Below, piece by piece: positions 12,455-24,960 of a stretch of DNA of 64,000 nt. Every line of letters begins with the position of its first letter. Position 1 is the first letter of the stretch. The stretch lies in the NCBI GenBank assembly GCA_018806985.1, contig JADANN010000232.1:1-64000 (forward strand), given 5' to 3'. Source of the stretch: Angiostrongylus vasorum (Eukaryota > Nematoda > Chromadorea > Rhabditida > Metastrongylidae). Below the pieces are notes generated by a model. The model worked only from the letters and a program-made list of their open reading frames with translations, searched no databases and was not told the origin of the DNA. Position numbers and translations under genes: made by a program.

Positions 12455-12555
12455 CTTTGCCTAAAGATGGGAACATCTTACGCTACATGGCTGTGATGCT
12501 CGGTCTTTGCCTAAAGATGGGAAAACTCTACGCCACCATCGCTATGATATTCGAT
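12455..12555 (+). repeat. K cassette
   Basis: Carries aacatcttacgctacatgg and ctgtgatgctcgg, then gaaaactctacgccacc and atcgctatgatattcg. A standard monomer and then B follow. Confidence 0.83.
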
Positions 12556-13370
12556 CTTTGCCTTAAGATGGGAACACTCACGCTTCCATGGCTGTGTTAT
12601 TCGGTCCTCGCCTTAGGATGGGAAAACTCATGCTTCCATGACTGCGTTATTCGATCTTTTGCCCTTAAGATGGGAACCCTCACGCTACCCATGGCTGTGT
12701 TATTCGGTCTTTGCCCTAAGATTGGGAACACTCACGCTGCCATGGCTGTGTTATTCGGTCTTTGCCTTTAAGATGGGAAAACTCACGCCACCATGGCTGT
12801 GATATTCGCTCTTTTGCCTTAAGATGGGAACACTCACGCTTCCATGGCTGTGTTATCTCGGTCCTCGCCTTAGGATGGGAAACCTCATGCGTCCATGACT
12901 GAGTTATTCGATTTTTGCCTTAAGATTTGAACACTCACGCTGCCATGACTGTGTTATTCGGTCTTTGCCTTAAGATGGGAACACTCACGCTCCCATGGCT
13001 GTGTTATTCGGTCTTTGCCTTAAGATGGGAACACTCACGCTACCATGGCTGTGTTATTCGGTCTTTGCCTAAAGATGGGAACACTCACGCTGCCATGGTT
13101 GTGTTATTCGGTCTTTGCCTTAAGATGGGAAACACATACGCTACCATCGCTGTGTTATTCGGTCTTTGCCTTAAGATGGGAACACTCACGCTTCCCATGG
13201 CTGTGTTATTCGGTCTTTGCCTTAAGATGTGAACACTCACGCTACCATGGCTGTGTTATTCGGTCTTTGCCTTAAAGATGGGAACACTCACGCTGCCCAT
13301 GGCTGTGTTATTCGGTCTTTGCCTTAAGATGGGGAACACTCACGCTGCCATGGCTGTGTTATTCGGTCTG

Positions 13371-13405
13371 CTAGATGGGGAAAACTACGTTTCCATGCGT
13401 GTTAT
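13371..13405 (+). repeat. Short degraded monomer
   Basis: In this stretch the monomer reads ggtctgctagatgggg and then actacgtttccatgcgtgtt. The ttgcctta core and part of ccatggctgtg are lost, so the monomer is several bases short. It is an isolated break in an otherwise regular stretch. Confidence 0.7.
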
Positions 13406-14570
13406 TCGCTCTTTGCCTTAAGATGGGAACACTCATGCTTCCATTGCTGTGTTATTCGGTCTTTGCCTTAAGATGGAAAACTCACGCTACCCATGACTGT
13501 GTTATTCGGTCTTTGCCTTAAGGTGGGAACACTCACGCTTCCATGGCTGTGTTATTCGGTCTTTGCCTTAAGATGGGAACACTCACGCTACCCATGGCTG
13601 TGTTATTCGGTCTTTGCCTTAAAGATGGGAACACTCACGCTACCATGGCTGTGTTATTCGGTCTTTGCCTTAAGATGGGAACACTCACGCTTCCATGGCT
13701 GTGTTATTCGGTCTTTGCCTTAAGATGGGAACACTCACGCTGCCATGGCTGTGTTATTCGGTCTTTGCCTTAAAGATGGGAACACTCACGCTGCCATGGC
13801 TGTGTTATTCGGTCTTTGCCTTAAGATGGGAACACTCACGCTACCCATGGCTGTGTTATTCGGTCTTTGCCTTAAGATGGGAACACTCACGCTTCCATGG
13901 CTGTGTTATTCGGTCCTCGCCTTAGGATGGGAAAACTCATGCTTCCATGACTGTGTTATTCGATCTTTGCCTTAAGATGGGAACACTCACGCTCCCATGG
14001 CTGTGTTATTCGGTCTTTTGCCTTAAAGATGGGAACACTCACGCTACCATGGCTGTGTTATTCGGTCTTTGCCTTAAGATGGGAACACTCACGCTACCAT
14101 GGCTGTGTTATTCGGTCTTTGCCTTAAAGATGGGAACACTCACGCTTCCATGACTGCATTATTCGCTCTTTGCCATAACATGGGAACACTCACGCTACCA
14201 TGGCTGTGTTATTCGGTCTTTGCCTTAAGATGGGAACACTCACGCTCCCATGGCTGTGTTATTCGGTCTTTGCCTTAACATGTGAACACTCACGCTGCCA
14301 TGGCTGTGCTATTCGGTCTTTGCCTAAAGATGGGAACACTCACGCTGCCATGGCTGTGTTATTCGGTCTTTGCCTTAAAGATGGGAAAACTCTACGCCAC
14401 CATCGCTATGATATTCGATCTTTGCCTTAAGATGGGAACACTCACGCTACCATGGCTGTGTTATTCGGTCTTTGCCTTAAGATGGGAACCCTGACGCTCC
14501 CATGGCTGTGTTATTCGGTCTTTTGCCTAAAGATGGGAACACTCACGCTGCCATGGTTGTGTTATTCGGT

Positions 14571-14670
14571 CTTTGCCTAAAGATGATAAACATCTTAAAC
14601 ATGGCTGCGATATTCGGTCTTTGCCTAAAGATGGGGAAAATATCACGCTACCATCGCTATGATATTCGAT
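14571..14670 (+). repeat. K cassette
   Basis: Carries gatgataaacatcttaaac and atggctgcgatattcgg, then ggggaaaatatcacgctacc and atcgctatgatattcg. A ctatcc monomer and then B follow. Confidence 0.84.
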
Positions 14671-15485
14671 CTTTGCCTTAAGATGGGAACACTCACGCTA
14701 TCCATGGCTGTGTTATTCGGTCCTCGCCTTAGGATGGGAAAACTCATGCTTCCATGACTGCGTTATTCGATTTTTGCCTTAAGATGGGAACACTCACGCT
14801 TCCCATGGCTGTGTTATTCGGTCTTTGCCTTAAGATGGGAACCCTCACGCTACCCATGGCTGTGTTATTCGGTCTTTGCCTGAAGATGGGAACACTCACG
14901 CTTCCATGGCTGTGTTATTCGGTCTTTGCCTTAAAGATGGGAAACACTCACGCTGCCATGGCTGTGTTATTCGGTCTTTGCCTTAAGATGGGAACACTCA
15001 CGCTACCCATGGCTGTGTTATTCGGTCTTTGCCTTAAGATGGGAACACTCACGCTACCATGGCTGTGTTATTCGGTCTTTGCCTTAAGATGGGAACACTC
15101 ACGCTTCCATGGCTGTGTTATTCGGTCTTTTGCCTTAAGATGGGAACCCTGACGCTCCCATGGCTGTGTTATTCGCTCTTTGCCTGAAGATGGGAACACT
15201 CACGCTTCCATGGCTGTGTTATTCGGTCTTTGCCTTAAGATGGGAAAACTCACGCTTCCATGGCTGTGTTATTCGGTTTTTGCCTTAAAGATGGGAACAC
15301 TCACGCTGCCATGGTTGTGTTATTCGGTCTTTGCCTTTAAGATGGGAAAACTCACGCCACCATGGCTGTGTTATTCGGTCTTTGCCTTAAGATGGGAACA
15401 CTCAGGCTTCCATGGCTGTGCTATTCGGTCCTCGCCTTAGGATGGGAAAAGTCATGCTTCCATGACTGCGTTATTCGATTTTTTG

Positions 15486-15781
15486 CCTTAAGATGGGAAC
15501 CCTGACGCTCCCATGGCTGTGTTATTCGGCCATTCCCTAAAGATTGGAACACTCACGCTGCCATGGTTGTATTATTCGGTCTTTGCTTTAAGACGGGGAA
15601 ACTCACGCCACCTTTGCCATGATATTCGCTCTTTGCCTTAAGCTGGGAACACTCAGGCTTCCATGGCTGTGTTATTCGGTCCTCGCCTTAGGTTGGGAAA
15701 ACTCATGCGTCCATGACTGAGTTATTCGATTTTTTGCCTTAACATTTGAACACTCACGCTACCATGACTGAGTTATTCGGT
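15486..15781 (+). repeat. Extended E-F-B-C higher-order unit
   Basis: Begins with ccctgacgctccc, then ttcggccattccctaaag and attggaac, a ccatggttgtatt junction, E at 15581, F with ttaagctggg, B with ttaggttggg and catgcgtcc, and C. It shares rare variants with 2581-2880 and with 7528-7728. Confidence 0.86.
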
Positions 15782-16031
15782 CTTTGCCTTAAGATGGGAA
15801 CCCTGACGCTCCCATGGCTGTGTTATTCAGTCTTTGCCTGAGGATGGGAACACTTACGCCTCCATGACTGCATTATTCGCTCTTTGCCATAACATTTGAA
15901 CCCTGACGCTCCCATGGCTGTGTTATTCAGTCTTTGCCTGAAGCTGGGAACAATCAGGCTTCCATGGCTGTGTTATTCGGTCATTGCATTAACATTTGAA
16001 CACTCACGCTGCCATGGTTGTGCTATTCGGT

Positions 16032-16131
16032 CTTTGCCTAAAGATGGGAAATCATGCTTAAATGGCTGCGATGTTCCGCCTTTGCCTAAAGATGAGAACA
16101 ATCTACGGCTACCATCGCTGTGAAATTCGGT
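16032..16131 (+). repeat. K cassette (most divergent)
   Basis: Carries aatcatgcttaaatggctg and cgatgttccgcc, then gatgagaacaatctacggc and atcgctgtgaaattcgg. Standard and B monomers follow. It is the last full K copy in the window. Confidence 0.8.
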
Positions 16132-17475
16132 CTTTGCCTTAAGATGGGAACACTCACGCTTCCATTGCTGTGTTATTCGGTCCTCGCCTTAGGATGGGAA
16201 AACTCATGCTTCCATGACTGCGTTATTCGCTCTTTGCCATAACATTTGGGAACACTCACGCTACCATGGCTGTGTTATTCGGTCTTTTGCCTTAAGATGG
16301 GAACACTCACGCTTCCCATGGCTGTGTTATTCGGTCTTTGCCCTAGCGATGGGAAGACTCACGCTACCATGGCTGTGTTATTCGGTCTTTGCCTTAAAGG
16401 ATGGGAACACTCATGCTGTCCATGGCTGTGTTATTCGGTCTTTTGCCCTGAAGATGGGGAACACCTCACGCTGCCATGGCTGTGTTATTCGGTCTTTGCC
16501 TTAAGATGGGAACACTCACGCTGCCATGGCTGTGTTATTCGGTCTTTGCCTTAAGATGGGAACACTCACGCTCCCATGGCTGTGTTATTCGGTCTTTGCC
16601 CTTAAGATGGGAACACTCACGCTTCCATGGCTGTGTTATTCGGTCTTTGCCTGAAAGATGGGAACACTCACGCTGCCATGGCTGTGTTATTCGGTCTTTG
16701 CCTTAAGATGGGAAAACTCACGCTTCCCATGGCTGTGTTATTCGGTCTTTGCCTTAAAGATGGGAACACTCATGCTTTGCCATGACTATCGCTGTTTTAT
16801 TCGGTCTTTGCCTTAAAGATGGGAACACTCACGCTACCATGGCTGTGTTATTCGGTCTTTGCCTTAAGATGGGAACCCTGACGCTCCCATGGCTGTGTTA
16901 TTCAGTCTTTGCCTGAAGATGGGAACACTCACGCTTCCATGGCTGTGTTATTCGGTCCTCGCCTTAGGATGGGAAAACTCATGCTTCCATGACTGCGTTA
17001 TTCGATCTTTGCCTTAAGATGGGAACACTCACGCTGTCCCATGGCTGTGTTATTCGGTCTTTGCCTTAAGATGGGAACACATCACGCTGTGCATACGGCT
17101 GTGTTATTCGGTCTTTGCCTTAAGATGGGAAAACTCACGCTTCCATGGCTGTGTTATTCGATCTTTGCCTTAAGATGGGAACACTCACGCTACCCATGGC
17201 TGTGTTATTCGGTCTTTGCCTTAAGATGGGAACACTCACGCTTCCCATGGCTGTGTTATTCGGTCTTTGCCTTAAGATGGGAACACTCACGCTGCCATGG
17301 TTGTGTTATTCGGTCTTTGCCTTAAGATGGGAACACCTACGTTACCATGGCTGTGTTATTCGTTCTTTGCCTGATGATGGGAACACTCACGCTGCCATGG
17401 CTGTGTTATTCGGTCTTTGCCTTTGAAAGACGGGGAAAACTCACGCTACCATGGCTGTGATATTCGATTTCTTTG

Positions 17476-17676
17476 CCTTAAGATGGGAACCCTGACTCAG
17501 GCTCCCATGGCTGTGTTATTCAGTCTTTGCCTGAAGCTGGGAACACTCACGCTTCCATGGCTGTGTTATTCGGTCATTGCCTAAAGATGTGGAACACTCA
17601 CGCTGCCATGGTTGTGTTATTCGGTCTTTGCTTTAAGACGGGGAACACTCACGCCACCTTTGGCATGATATTCGCT
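17476..17676 (+). repeat. Partial higher-order unit ending in E
   Basis: Contains ccctgactcaggctccc, ttcagtctttgcctgaagc, ttcggtcattgcctaaag, a ccatggttgtg junction and E (17626, cctttggcatg). Standard monomers follow instead of F-B-C, so the unit is truncated at its 3' side. Its order matches 32252-32547 and 37738-38032. Confidence 0.8.
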
Positions 17677-19815
17677 CTTTGCCTTAAGATGGGAACACTC
17701 ACGCTACCATGGCTGTGTTATTCGGTCTTTGCCTTAAGATGGGAACACTCACGCTCCCATGGCTGTGTTATTCGGTCTTTTGCCTTAAAGATGGGAACAC
17801 TCACGCTGTCATGGTTGTGTTATTCGGTCTTTGCCTTAAAGATGGGAACACTCACGCTACCATGGCTGTGTTATTCGGTCTTTGCCTTAAGATGGGAACA
17901 CATCACGCTACCATGGCTATGTGTTATTCGGTCTTTGCCTTAAGATGGGAACACTCACGCTTCCATGGCTGTGTTATTCGGTCCTCGCCTTAGGATGGGA
18001 AAACTCATGCTTCCATGACTGCGTTATTCGATTTTTGCCTTAAGATGTGGAACACTCACGCTATCCATGACTGTGTTATTCGGTCTTTGCCTTTAAGATG
18101 GGAACACTCACGCTATCCATGCGCTGTGTTATTCGGTCTTTGCCTTTAAGATGGGAACACTCACGCTTCCATGGCTGTGTTATTCGGTCCTCGCCTTAGG
18201 ATGGGAACACTCATGCTTCCATGACTGCGTTATTCGATCTTTTGCCTTAAGATGTGAACACTCACGCTACCATGGCTGTGTTATTCGGTCTTTGCCTTAA
18301 GATGGGAACACTGACGCTCCCATGGCTGTGTTATTCGGTCTTTGCCTGAAAGATGGGGAAACACTCATGCGCTTCCATGGCTGCATGATTCGGTCTTTGC
18401 CTTAAAGATGGGAACACTCACGCTTCCATGGCTGTGTTATTCGGTCTTTGCCTGAAGATGGGAACACTCACGCTTCCATGGCTGTGTTATTCGGTCTTTG
18501 CCTTAAGATGGGAACACTCACGCTGCCATGGCTGTGTTATTCGGTCTTTGCCTTAAAGATGGGAACACTCACGCTTCCATGGCTGTGTTATTCGGTCTTT
18601 GCCTTAAGATGGGAACACTCACGCTACCATGGCTGTGTTATTCGGTCTTTGCCTGAGGATGGGAACACTCAGGCTTCCATGGCTGTGTTATTCGGTCTTT
18701 GCCTTTAGGATGGGAACACTCACGCTTCCATGACTGTGTTATTCGGTCTTTTGCCTTAAGATGGGGAACACTCACGCTTCCATGGCTGTGTTATTCGGTC
18801 TTTGCCTTAAGATGGGAACACTCACGCTTCCATGGCTGTGTTATTCGGTCTTTGCCTTAGGATGGGAACACTCACGCTACCATGGCTGTGTTATTCGGTC
18901 TTTGCCTTAAGATGGGAACAGTCATGCTTCCATGGCTGTGTTATTCGGTCTTTGCCTTAAGATGGGGAACACTCACGCTTCCATGGCTGTGTTATTCGGT
19001 CTTTGCCTTAAGGATGGGGAACACTCACGCTTCCATGGCTGTGTTATTCGGTCTCTTTGCCTTAGGATGGGAAAACTCATGCTTCCATGACTGCGTTATT
19101 CGATTTTTGCCTTAACATTTGAACACTCACGCTACCCATGGCTGTGTTATTCGGTCTTTGCCTTAAGGTGGGAACACTCACGCTTCCATGGCTGTGTTAT
19201 TCGGTCTTTGCCTTAGGATGGGAACACTCACGCTTCCATGGCTGTGTTATTCGGTCTTTTGCCTTAAAGATGGGAACACTCACGCTATCCATGGCTGTGT
19301 TATTCGGTCTTTGCCTTAGGATGGGAACACTCACGCTTCCATGGCTGTGTTATTCGGTCTTTGCCTTAAGATGGGAACACTCACGCTGTCCATGGCTGTG
19401 TTATTCGGTCTTTGCCTTAAAGATGGGAAAACTCACGCTACCATGACTGTGTTATTCGGTCTTTGCCTTAAAGATTTGGAACACTCACGCTACCATGGCT
19501 GTGTTATTCGGTCTTTGCCTTAAGATGGGAACACTCACGCTTACCATGGCTGTGTTATTCGGTCTTTGCCTTAAGATGGGAACACTCACGTTACCATGGC
19601 TGTGTTATTCGGTCCTCGCCTTAGGATGGGAAACACTCATGCTTCCATGGCTGCGTTATTCGGTCTTTTGCCTTAAGATGGGAACACTCACGCTACCATG
19701 ACTGTGTTATTCGGTCTTTGCCTTAAGGATGGGAACACTCACGCTATCCATGGCTGTGTTATTCGGTCTTTGCCTGAAGATGGGAACACTCAGGCTTCCA
19801 TGGCTGTGTTATTCG

Positions 19816-21070
19816 GTCGTCGCCTTAGGATGGGAAAACTCATGCTTCCATGACGGCGTTATTCGATTTTTGCCTTAACATTTGAACACTCACGCTACCA
19901 TGACTGTGTTATTCGATTTTTGCCTTAACCTTTGGAACACTCACGCTACCATGACTGTGTTATTCGGTCTTTTGCCTTAAGGTGGGAACACTCACATAGC
20001 CATGGCTGTGTTATTCGGTCTTTGCCTGAAGATGGGAACACTCAGGCTTCCATGGCTGTGTTATTCGGTCGTCGCCTTAGGATGGGAAAACTCATGCTTC
20101 CATGACTGCGTTATTCGATTTTTGCCTTAACATTTGAACACTCACGCTACCGTGACGGTGCTATTCGGTTTTTGCCTTAAGGTGGGAACACTGAAGCTGT
20201 GATGGCTGTGTTGTTCGGTCTTTGCCCTATGATGGGAAGACTCATGCTTCCATGACTGCGTTATTCGATTTTTGCCTTAAGATGGGAACCCTGACGCTAC
20301 CATGGCTGTGTTATTCAGTCTTTGCCTTAAGATGGGAACACTCACGCTTCCATGGCTGTGTTTATTCGGTCTTCGCCGTAAGATGGCAACCCTCACGCTG
20401 CCATGGTTGTGTTATTCGGTCTTTGCCTGAAGATGGGAACACTCACGCTGCCATGGTTGTGTTATTCGGTCTTTGCTTTAAGATGGGAAAACTCACGCCA
20501 CCTTTGCCATGATATTCGCTCTTTGCCTTAAGATGGGAACACTCAGGCTTCCATGGCTGTGTTATTCGGTCTTTGCCTGAGGATGGGAACACTCATGCTT
20601 CCATGGCTGTGTTGTTCGGTCTTTGCCTAAAGATGGGAACACTTACGCTTCCATGACTGCGTTATTCGCTCTTTGCCATAACATTTGGGAACACTCACGC
20701 TACCATGGCTGTGTTATTCGGTCTTTGCCTTAAGATGGGAAATCCCACGTTACCATGACTGTGTTATTCGGTCTTTGCCGTAAGATGGGGACACTCACGC
20801 TGGCATCGCTGCGTTATTCGGTCCTCGCCTTAGGATGGGAAAACTCATGCTTCCATGACTGCGTTATTCGATTTTTGCCTTAACATTTGAACACTCACGC
20901 TACCATGACTGTGTTATTCGGTTTTTGCCTTAAGATGGGAACACTCACGCTTCCATGGCTGTGTTATTCGGTCTTTGCCTTAGGTTGGGGAACCCTCACG
21001 TTACCATGGCTGTGTTATTCGGTCCTCGCCTTAGGATGGGAAAACTCATGCTTCCATGACTGCGTTATTC
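19816..21070 (+). repeat. Segmental duplicate, copy 1 (partner 25.8-27.0 kb)
   Basis: Carries rare markers in the same order as 25861-26970: ggtcgtcgcc (20068), taccgtgacggtgctattcg, cactgaagctgtg (from 20191), tatgatgggaagactc, tgtttattcggtcttcgcc, an E monomer at 20471, T-type monomers, gaaatcccacgtt (20738), and ggggacactcacgctggc (20788). The spacing to the partner is 5,793 bp at the left markers and 5,895 bp at the right ones, so one copy gained or lost about two monomers. The ggtcgtcgcc marker also occurs at 19815, a local 252-bp duplication. Confidence 0.85.
20471..20722 (+). repeat. E-F followed by T cassette
   Basis: The E monomer (tttgctttaagatggg, cgccacctttgccatga) and F-like actcagg monomer are followed directly by the T trio at 20571-20722. 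The B-C pair that usually follows F is absent here, so two higher-order units have been joined. Confidence 0.78.
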
Positions 21071-22540
21071 GGTCTTTGCCTGAAGATGGGAACACTCACG
21101 CTTCCATGGCTGTGTTATTCGGTCTTTGCCTTAAGGATGGGAACACTCACGCTTCCATGGCTGTGTTATTCGGTCTTTGCCTGAAGATGGGAACACTCAG
21201 GCTTCCATGGCTGTGTTATTCGGTCTTTGCCTTAGGATGGGAAAACTCACGCTTCCATGACTGCGTTATTCGATCTTTTGCCTTAAGATGGGAACACTCA
21301 CGCTTCCATGACTGTGTTATTCGGTCTTTTGCCTTAAGATGGGAACACTGCACGCTTCCCATGGCTGTGTTATTCGGTCTTTGCCTTAGGATGGGAAAGA
21401 CTCATGCTTCCATGACTGCGTTATTCGATCTTTTGCCTTAAGATGGGAACACCCTCGACGCTTCCATGGCTGTGTTATTCGGTCTTTGCCTTAAGATGGG
21501 AACACTCACGCTTCCATGACTGTGTTATTCGGTCTTTGCCTTAAGATGGGAACACTCACGCTGCCATGGCTGTGTTATTCGGTCTTTGCCTTAAGATGGG
21601 AACACTCAGGCTTCCATGACTGTGTTATTCGATCTTTGCCTTAAGATGGGAACACTCACGCTGCCATGACTGTGTTATTCGGTCTTTTGCCTTAAGATGG
21701 GAACACTCACGCTACCATGGCTGTGTTATTCGGTCTTTGCCTTAAGATGGGAACACTCACGCTTCCATGGCTGTGTTATTCGGTCTTTGCCTTAGGGATG
21801 GGAACACTCACGCTTCCATGGCTGTGTTATTCGGTCTTTGCCTTAACATGGGAACACTCACGCTGCCATGGCTGTGTTATTCGGTCTTTGCCTGAAAGAT
21901 GGGAACACTCACGCTACCCATGGCTGTGTTATTCGGTCTTTGCCTGAAGATGGGAACACTCACGCTGCCATGGCTGTGTTATTCGGTCCTCGCCTTAGGA
22001 TGGGAAAAACTCATGCTTCCATGACTGCGTTATTCGATCTTTTGCCTTAACATTTGAACACTCACGCTACCATGGCTGTGTTATTCGGTCTTTTGCCTTA
22101 AGATGGGAACACTCACGCTGCCATGGCTGTGTTATTCGGTCTTTGCCTTAAGATGGGAACACTCACGCTTCCATGGCTGTGTTATTCGGTCCTCGCCTTA
22201 GGATGGGAAAACTCATGCTTCCATGACTGCGTTATTCGATTTTTGCCTTAACATTTGAACACTCACGCTGCTACCATGGCTGCTAGTTATTCGGTCTTTG
22301 CCTGAAGCTGGGAACACTCACGCTTCCATGGCTGTGTTATTCGGTCATTGCCTAAAGATTGAAACACTCATGCTGCCATGGTTGTGTTATCTCGGTCTTT
22401 GCCCTGCAAGATGGGAAAACTCACGCCACCATTGCCATGATATTCGCTCTTTGCCTTAAGATGTGGAACACTCGACGCTGCCATGGCTGTGTTATTCGTT
22501 CTTTGCCTGAGGATGGGAACACTCATGCTGCCATGGCTGT

Positions 22541-23330
22541 GTTATTCGGTCTTTGCCGTAAGATTTGAACACTAACGCTACCATGCTGTGAAATTCGGTC
22601 TTTAATCGAACTGACACATTCACGCCATGATATTCGTCGTCTTTGCCTTAAGATGGGGACTACTCAGTTGGCATCACTGGTCATTCGGTCTTTGCTTCAG
22701 ATGGGGAAACACGTACAGCTGTGTTATTCTGGGTCTCCTCGCCTTAGGATGGCGGGAAAACACTGATGCCTCCATGATCGCTGCGTATATTCGATCTTTG
22801 CCTTAAGATGGGAACACTCACGCTATCCCCGTTGTGTATTCGGTCTTTGCTGTAAGATTGGGGATACTACGCCATGTCATGATATTGTCCTTTGCAAGAT
22901 GGGAACCCACGCTCCCATGGCGGTGTTATTGGAGTCTTTGCCTAGGTGGGAACACTCAGTTCATGGCTGTGTTATTCGGTCTTTCGCCTTAGGATGGGAA
23001 AACCCACGTTTCCATCTGAGCACTGTCTCTTTATTCGACATTTGTGAGGGAGACTCACTCGGGCTTTCAGCTGCGTTATTCGGTCCTTTGCCTTAGGATG
23101 GGAACACTCATGCATCCATGACTGTGTTATTCGATCTTTGCCTGAGCATTTGAACACTCACGCTACCATGACTGTGTTATTCGGTCTTTGCCTTAAGATG
23201 GGAACACTCACGCTATCCATGACTGTGTAATTCGGTCTTGCTCGAGATGGGACCATTCACGCTGGCATCGCTGCGTCGGGTCTAGTTCTTACTGGGATGG
23301 GAACACTCATGCTACCATGGCTGTGCGTTA
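22541..23330 (+). repeat. Degraded satellite island
   Basis: Monomer landmarks are still visible in order (ttcggtcttt, ccttaggatgg, gatgggaacactcacgct) but are separated by many small insertions and deletions, so the 50-bp rhythm is lost. Examples are ggtctttaatcgaactgaca near 22600, ttctgggtctcctcgcc near 22727, and gagcactgtctctttattcg near 23019. Nothing looks like a foreign insertion or a gene. It is either an old unhomogenised relic or a stretch of poor consensus sequence, and the sequence alone cannot decide between these. Confidence 0.8.
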
Positions 23331-23491
23331 TTCGGTCTTTGCCCTAAAGATGGGAAACACTCACGCGTTGCCATGGCTGTGTTGATTCGCTCTTTGCCTT
23401 AAGATGGGAACACTCTCGTTACCATGGCTGTGTTATTCGTTCTTTGCCTGATGATGGGAACACTCACGCTGCCATGACTGTATTATTCGGT

Positions 23492-23541
23492 CTTTGCTTT
23501 GAGACGGGGAAACCCTACGCCATCTTGCCATGATATTCGAT
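23492..23541 (+). repeat. Degenerate E monomer
   Basis: Carries tttgctttgagacgggg, then ccctacgccatcttgccatg and atattcg. It is recognisably E but has several private substitutions, consistent with the surrounding degraded zone. Confidence 0.7.
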
Positions 23542-23639
23542 CTTTGCCCCTAAGATGGGAACACTCACGCTTCCCATGGCTGTGTTATTCGGTCTTTGCC
23601 TTAAGATGAGAACACTCACGCTTCCATGACTGTGCTATT

Positions 23640-23800
23640 CGGTCTCTTTGCCTTTGAAAGATGGGAAACACTCACGCTGCCATGACTGCGTGTTATTCTT
23701 TGCCTTAAGCTTTGGAACCCTCGCTACCATGATGGGTGATTCACTCTATGCTTTGCCGTGGCTGAGTTATTCAGGCTTCCATGGCTGTGACATTCGTCTC
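23640..23800 (+). repeat. Second degraded patch
   Basis: The monomer order collapses here: ttctttgccttaagctttgg, catgatgggtgattcactc, tatgctttgccgtggctg and agttattcaggcttcc. Regular monomers resume at about 23800 with a B monomer. Confidence 0.75.
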
Positions 23801-24462
23801 GCCCTAGGATGGGAAAACTCATGCTTCCATGACTGCGTTATTCGATTTTTTGCCTTAAGGTGGGAACACACACGCTTCCATGGCTGTGTTATTCGGTCTT
23901 TGCCTTAGGTTGGGAACCCTCACGTTACCATGGCTGTGTTATTCGGTCCTCGCCTTAGGATGGGAAAACACTCATGCTTCCATGACTGCGTTATTCGGTC
24001 TTTTGCCTGAAGATGGGAACACTCACGCTACCATGGCTGTGTTATTCGGTCTTTTGCCTTAAGATGGGAACACTCACGCTTCCATGGCTGTGTTATTCGG
24101 TCTTTGCCTTAAGATGGGAACACTCACGCTACCATGGCTGTGTTATTCGGTCTTTGCCTTAAGATGGGAACACTCACGCTACCATGGCTGTGTTATTCGG
24201 TCTTTGCCTTAAAGATGGGAACACTCACGCTTCCATGGCTGCGTTATTCGGTCTTTGCCTTAAGATGGGAACACTCACGCTACCATGGCTGTGTTATTCG
24301 GTCTTTGCCTTAAAGATGGGAACACTCACGCTTCCCATGGCTGTGTTATTCGGTCTTTGCCTTAACGATTGAACACTCACGCTGCCATGGCTGTGTTATT
24401 CGGTCTTTGCCTTAAGATGGGAACACTCACGCTACCATGACTGTGTTATTCGGTCTTTGCCG

Positions 24463-24960
24463 TAAGATGGGGACACTCACGCTGGCATCGCTGCGTTATT
24501 CGGTCCTCGCCTTAGGATGGGAAAACTCATGCTTCCATGACTGCGTTATTCGATTTTTGCCTTAACATTTGAACACTCACGCTACCATGACTGTGTTATT
24601 CGGTTTTTGCCTTAAGGTGGGAACACACACGCTTCCATGGCTGTGTTATTCGGTCTTTGCCTTAGGTTGGGAACCCTCACGTTACCATGGCTGTGTTATT
24701 CGGTCCTCGCCTTAGGATGGGAAAAGTCATGCTTCCATGACTGCGTTATTCGGTCTTTGCCTGAGGATGGGAACACTCAGGCTTCCATGGCTGTGTTATT
24801 CGGTCTTTGCCTGAGGATGGGAACACTCAGGCTTCCATTGCTGTGTTGTTCGGTCTTTGCCTTAAGATGGGAAATCCCACGTTACCATGACTGTGTTATT
24901 CGCTCTTTGCCGTAAGATGGGAACACTCACGCTTCCATGGCTGTGTTATTCGGTCTTTGC
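24463..24960 (+). repeat. Third copy of the ggggacactc/B-C/ggttggg block
   Basis: ggggacactcacgctggc (24470) is followed by B, C, an acacacacgcttcc monomer, ttaggttgggaaccctcacg, a B-like monomer with gaaaagtcatg, two tgaggatggg monomers and gggaaatcccacgtt. The same markers lie 3,682 bp upstream and 2,213 bp downstream. The block's leading marker recurs about 450 bp later (24920) as a cgtaagatgggaac form. Confidence 0.8.

Noticed and set aside
12133..12771. 212-codon open reading frame
   Set aside because: Same repeat translation. It is lengthened by gcctgaag, gcctaaag and single-base indels that avoid the cttaag stop.
22972..23157. Minus-strand open reading frame of 61 codons in the degraded island
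   Set aside because: Arises where stops are lost to random indels. No start or coding signal, and the sequence is still degraded satellite.
22541..23330. Transposon or unique insertion in the degraded island
   Set aside because: Monomer landmarks remain in order throughout. I found no terminal inverted repeats, target-site duplication, poly-A tail or coding stretch.
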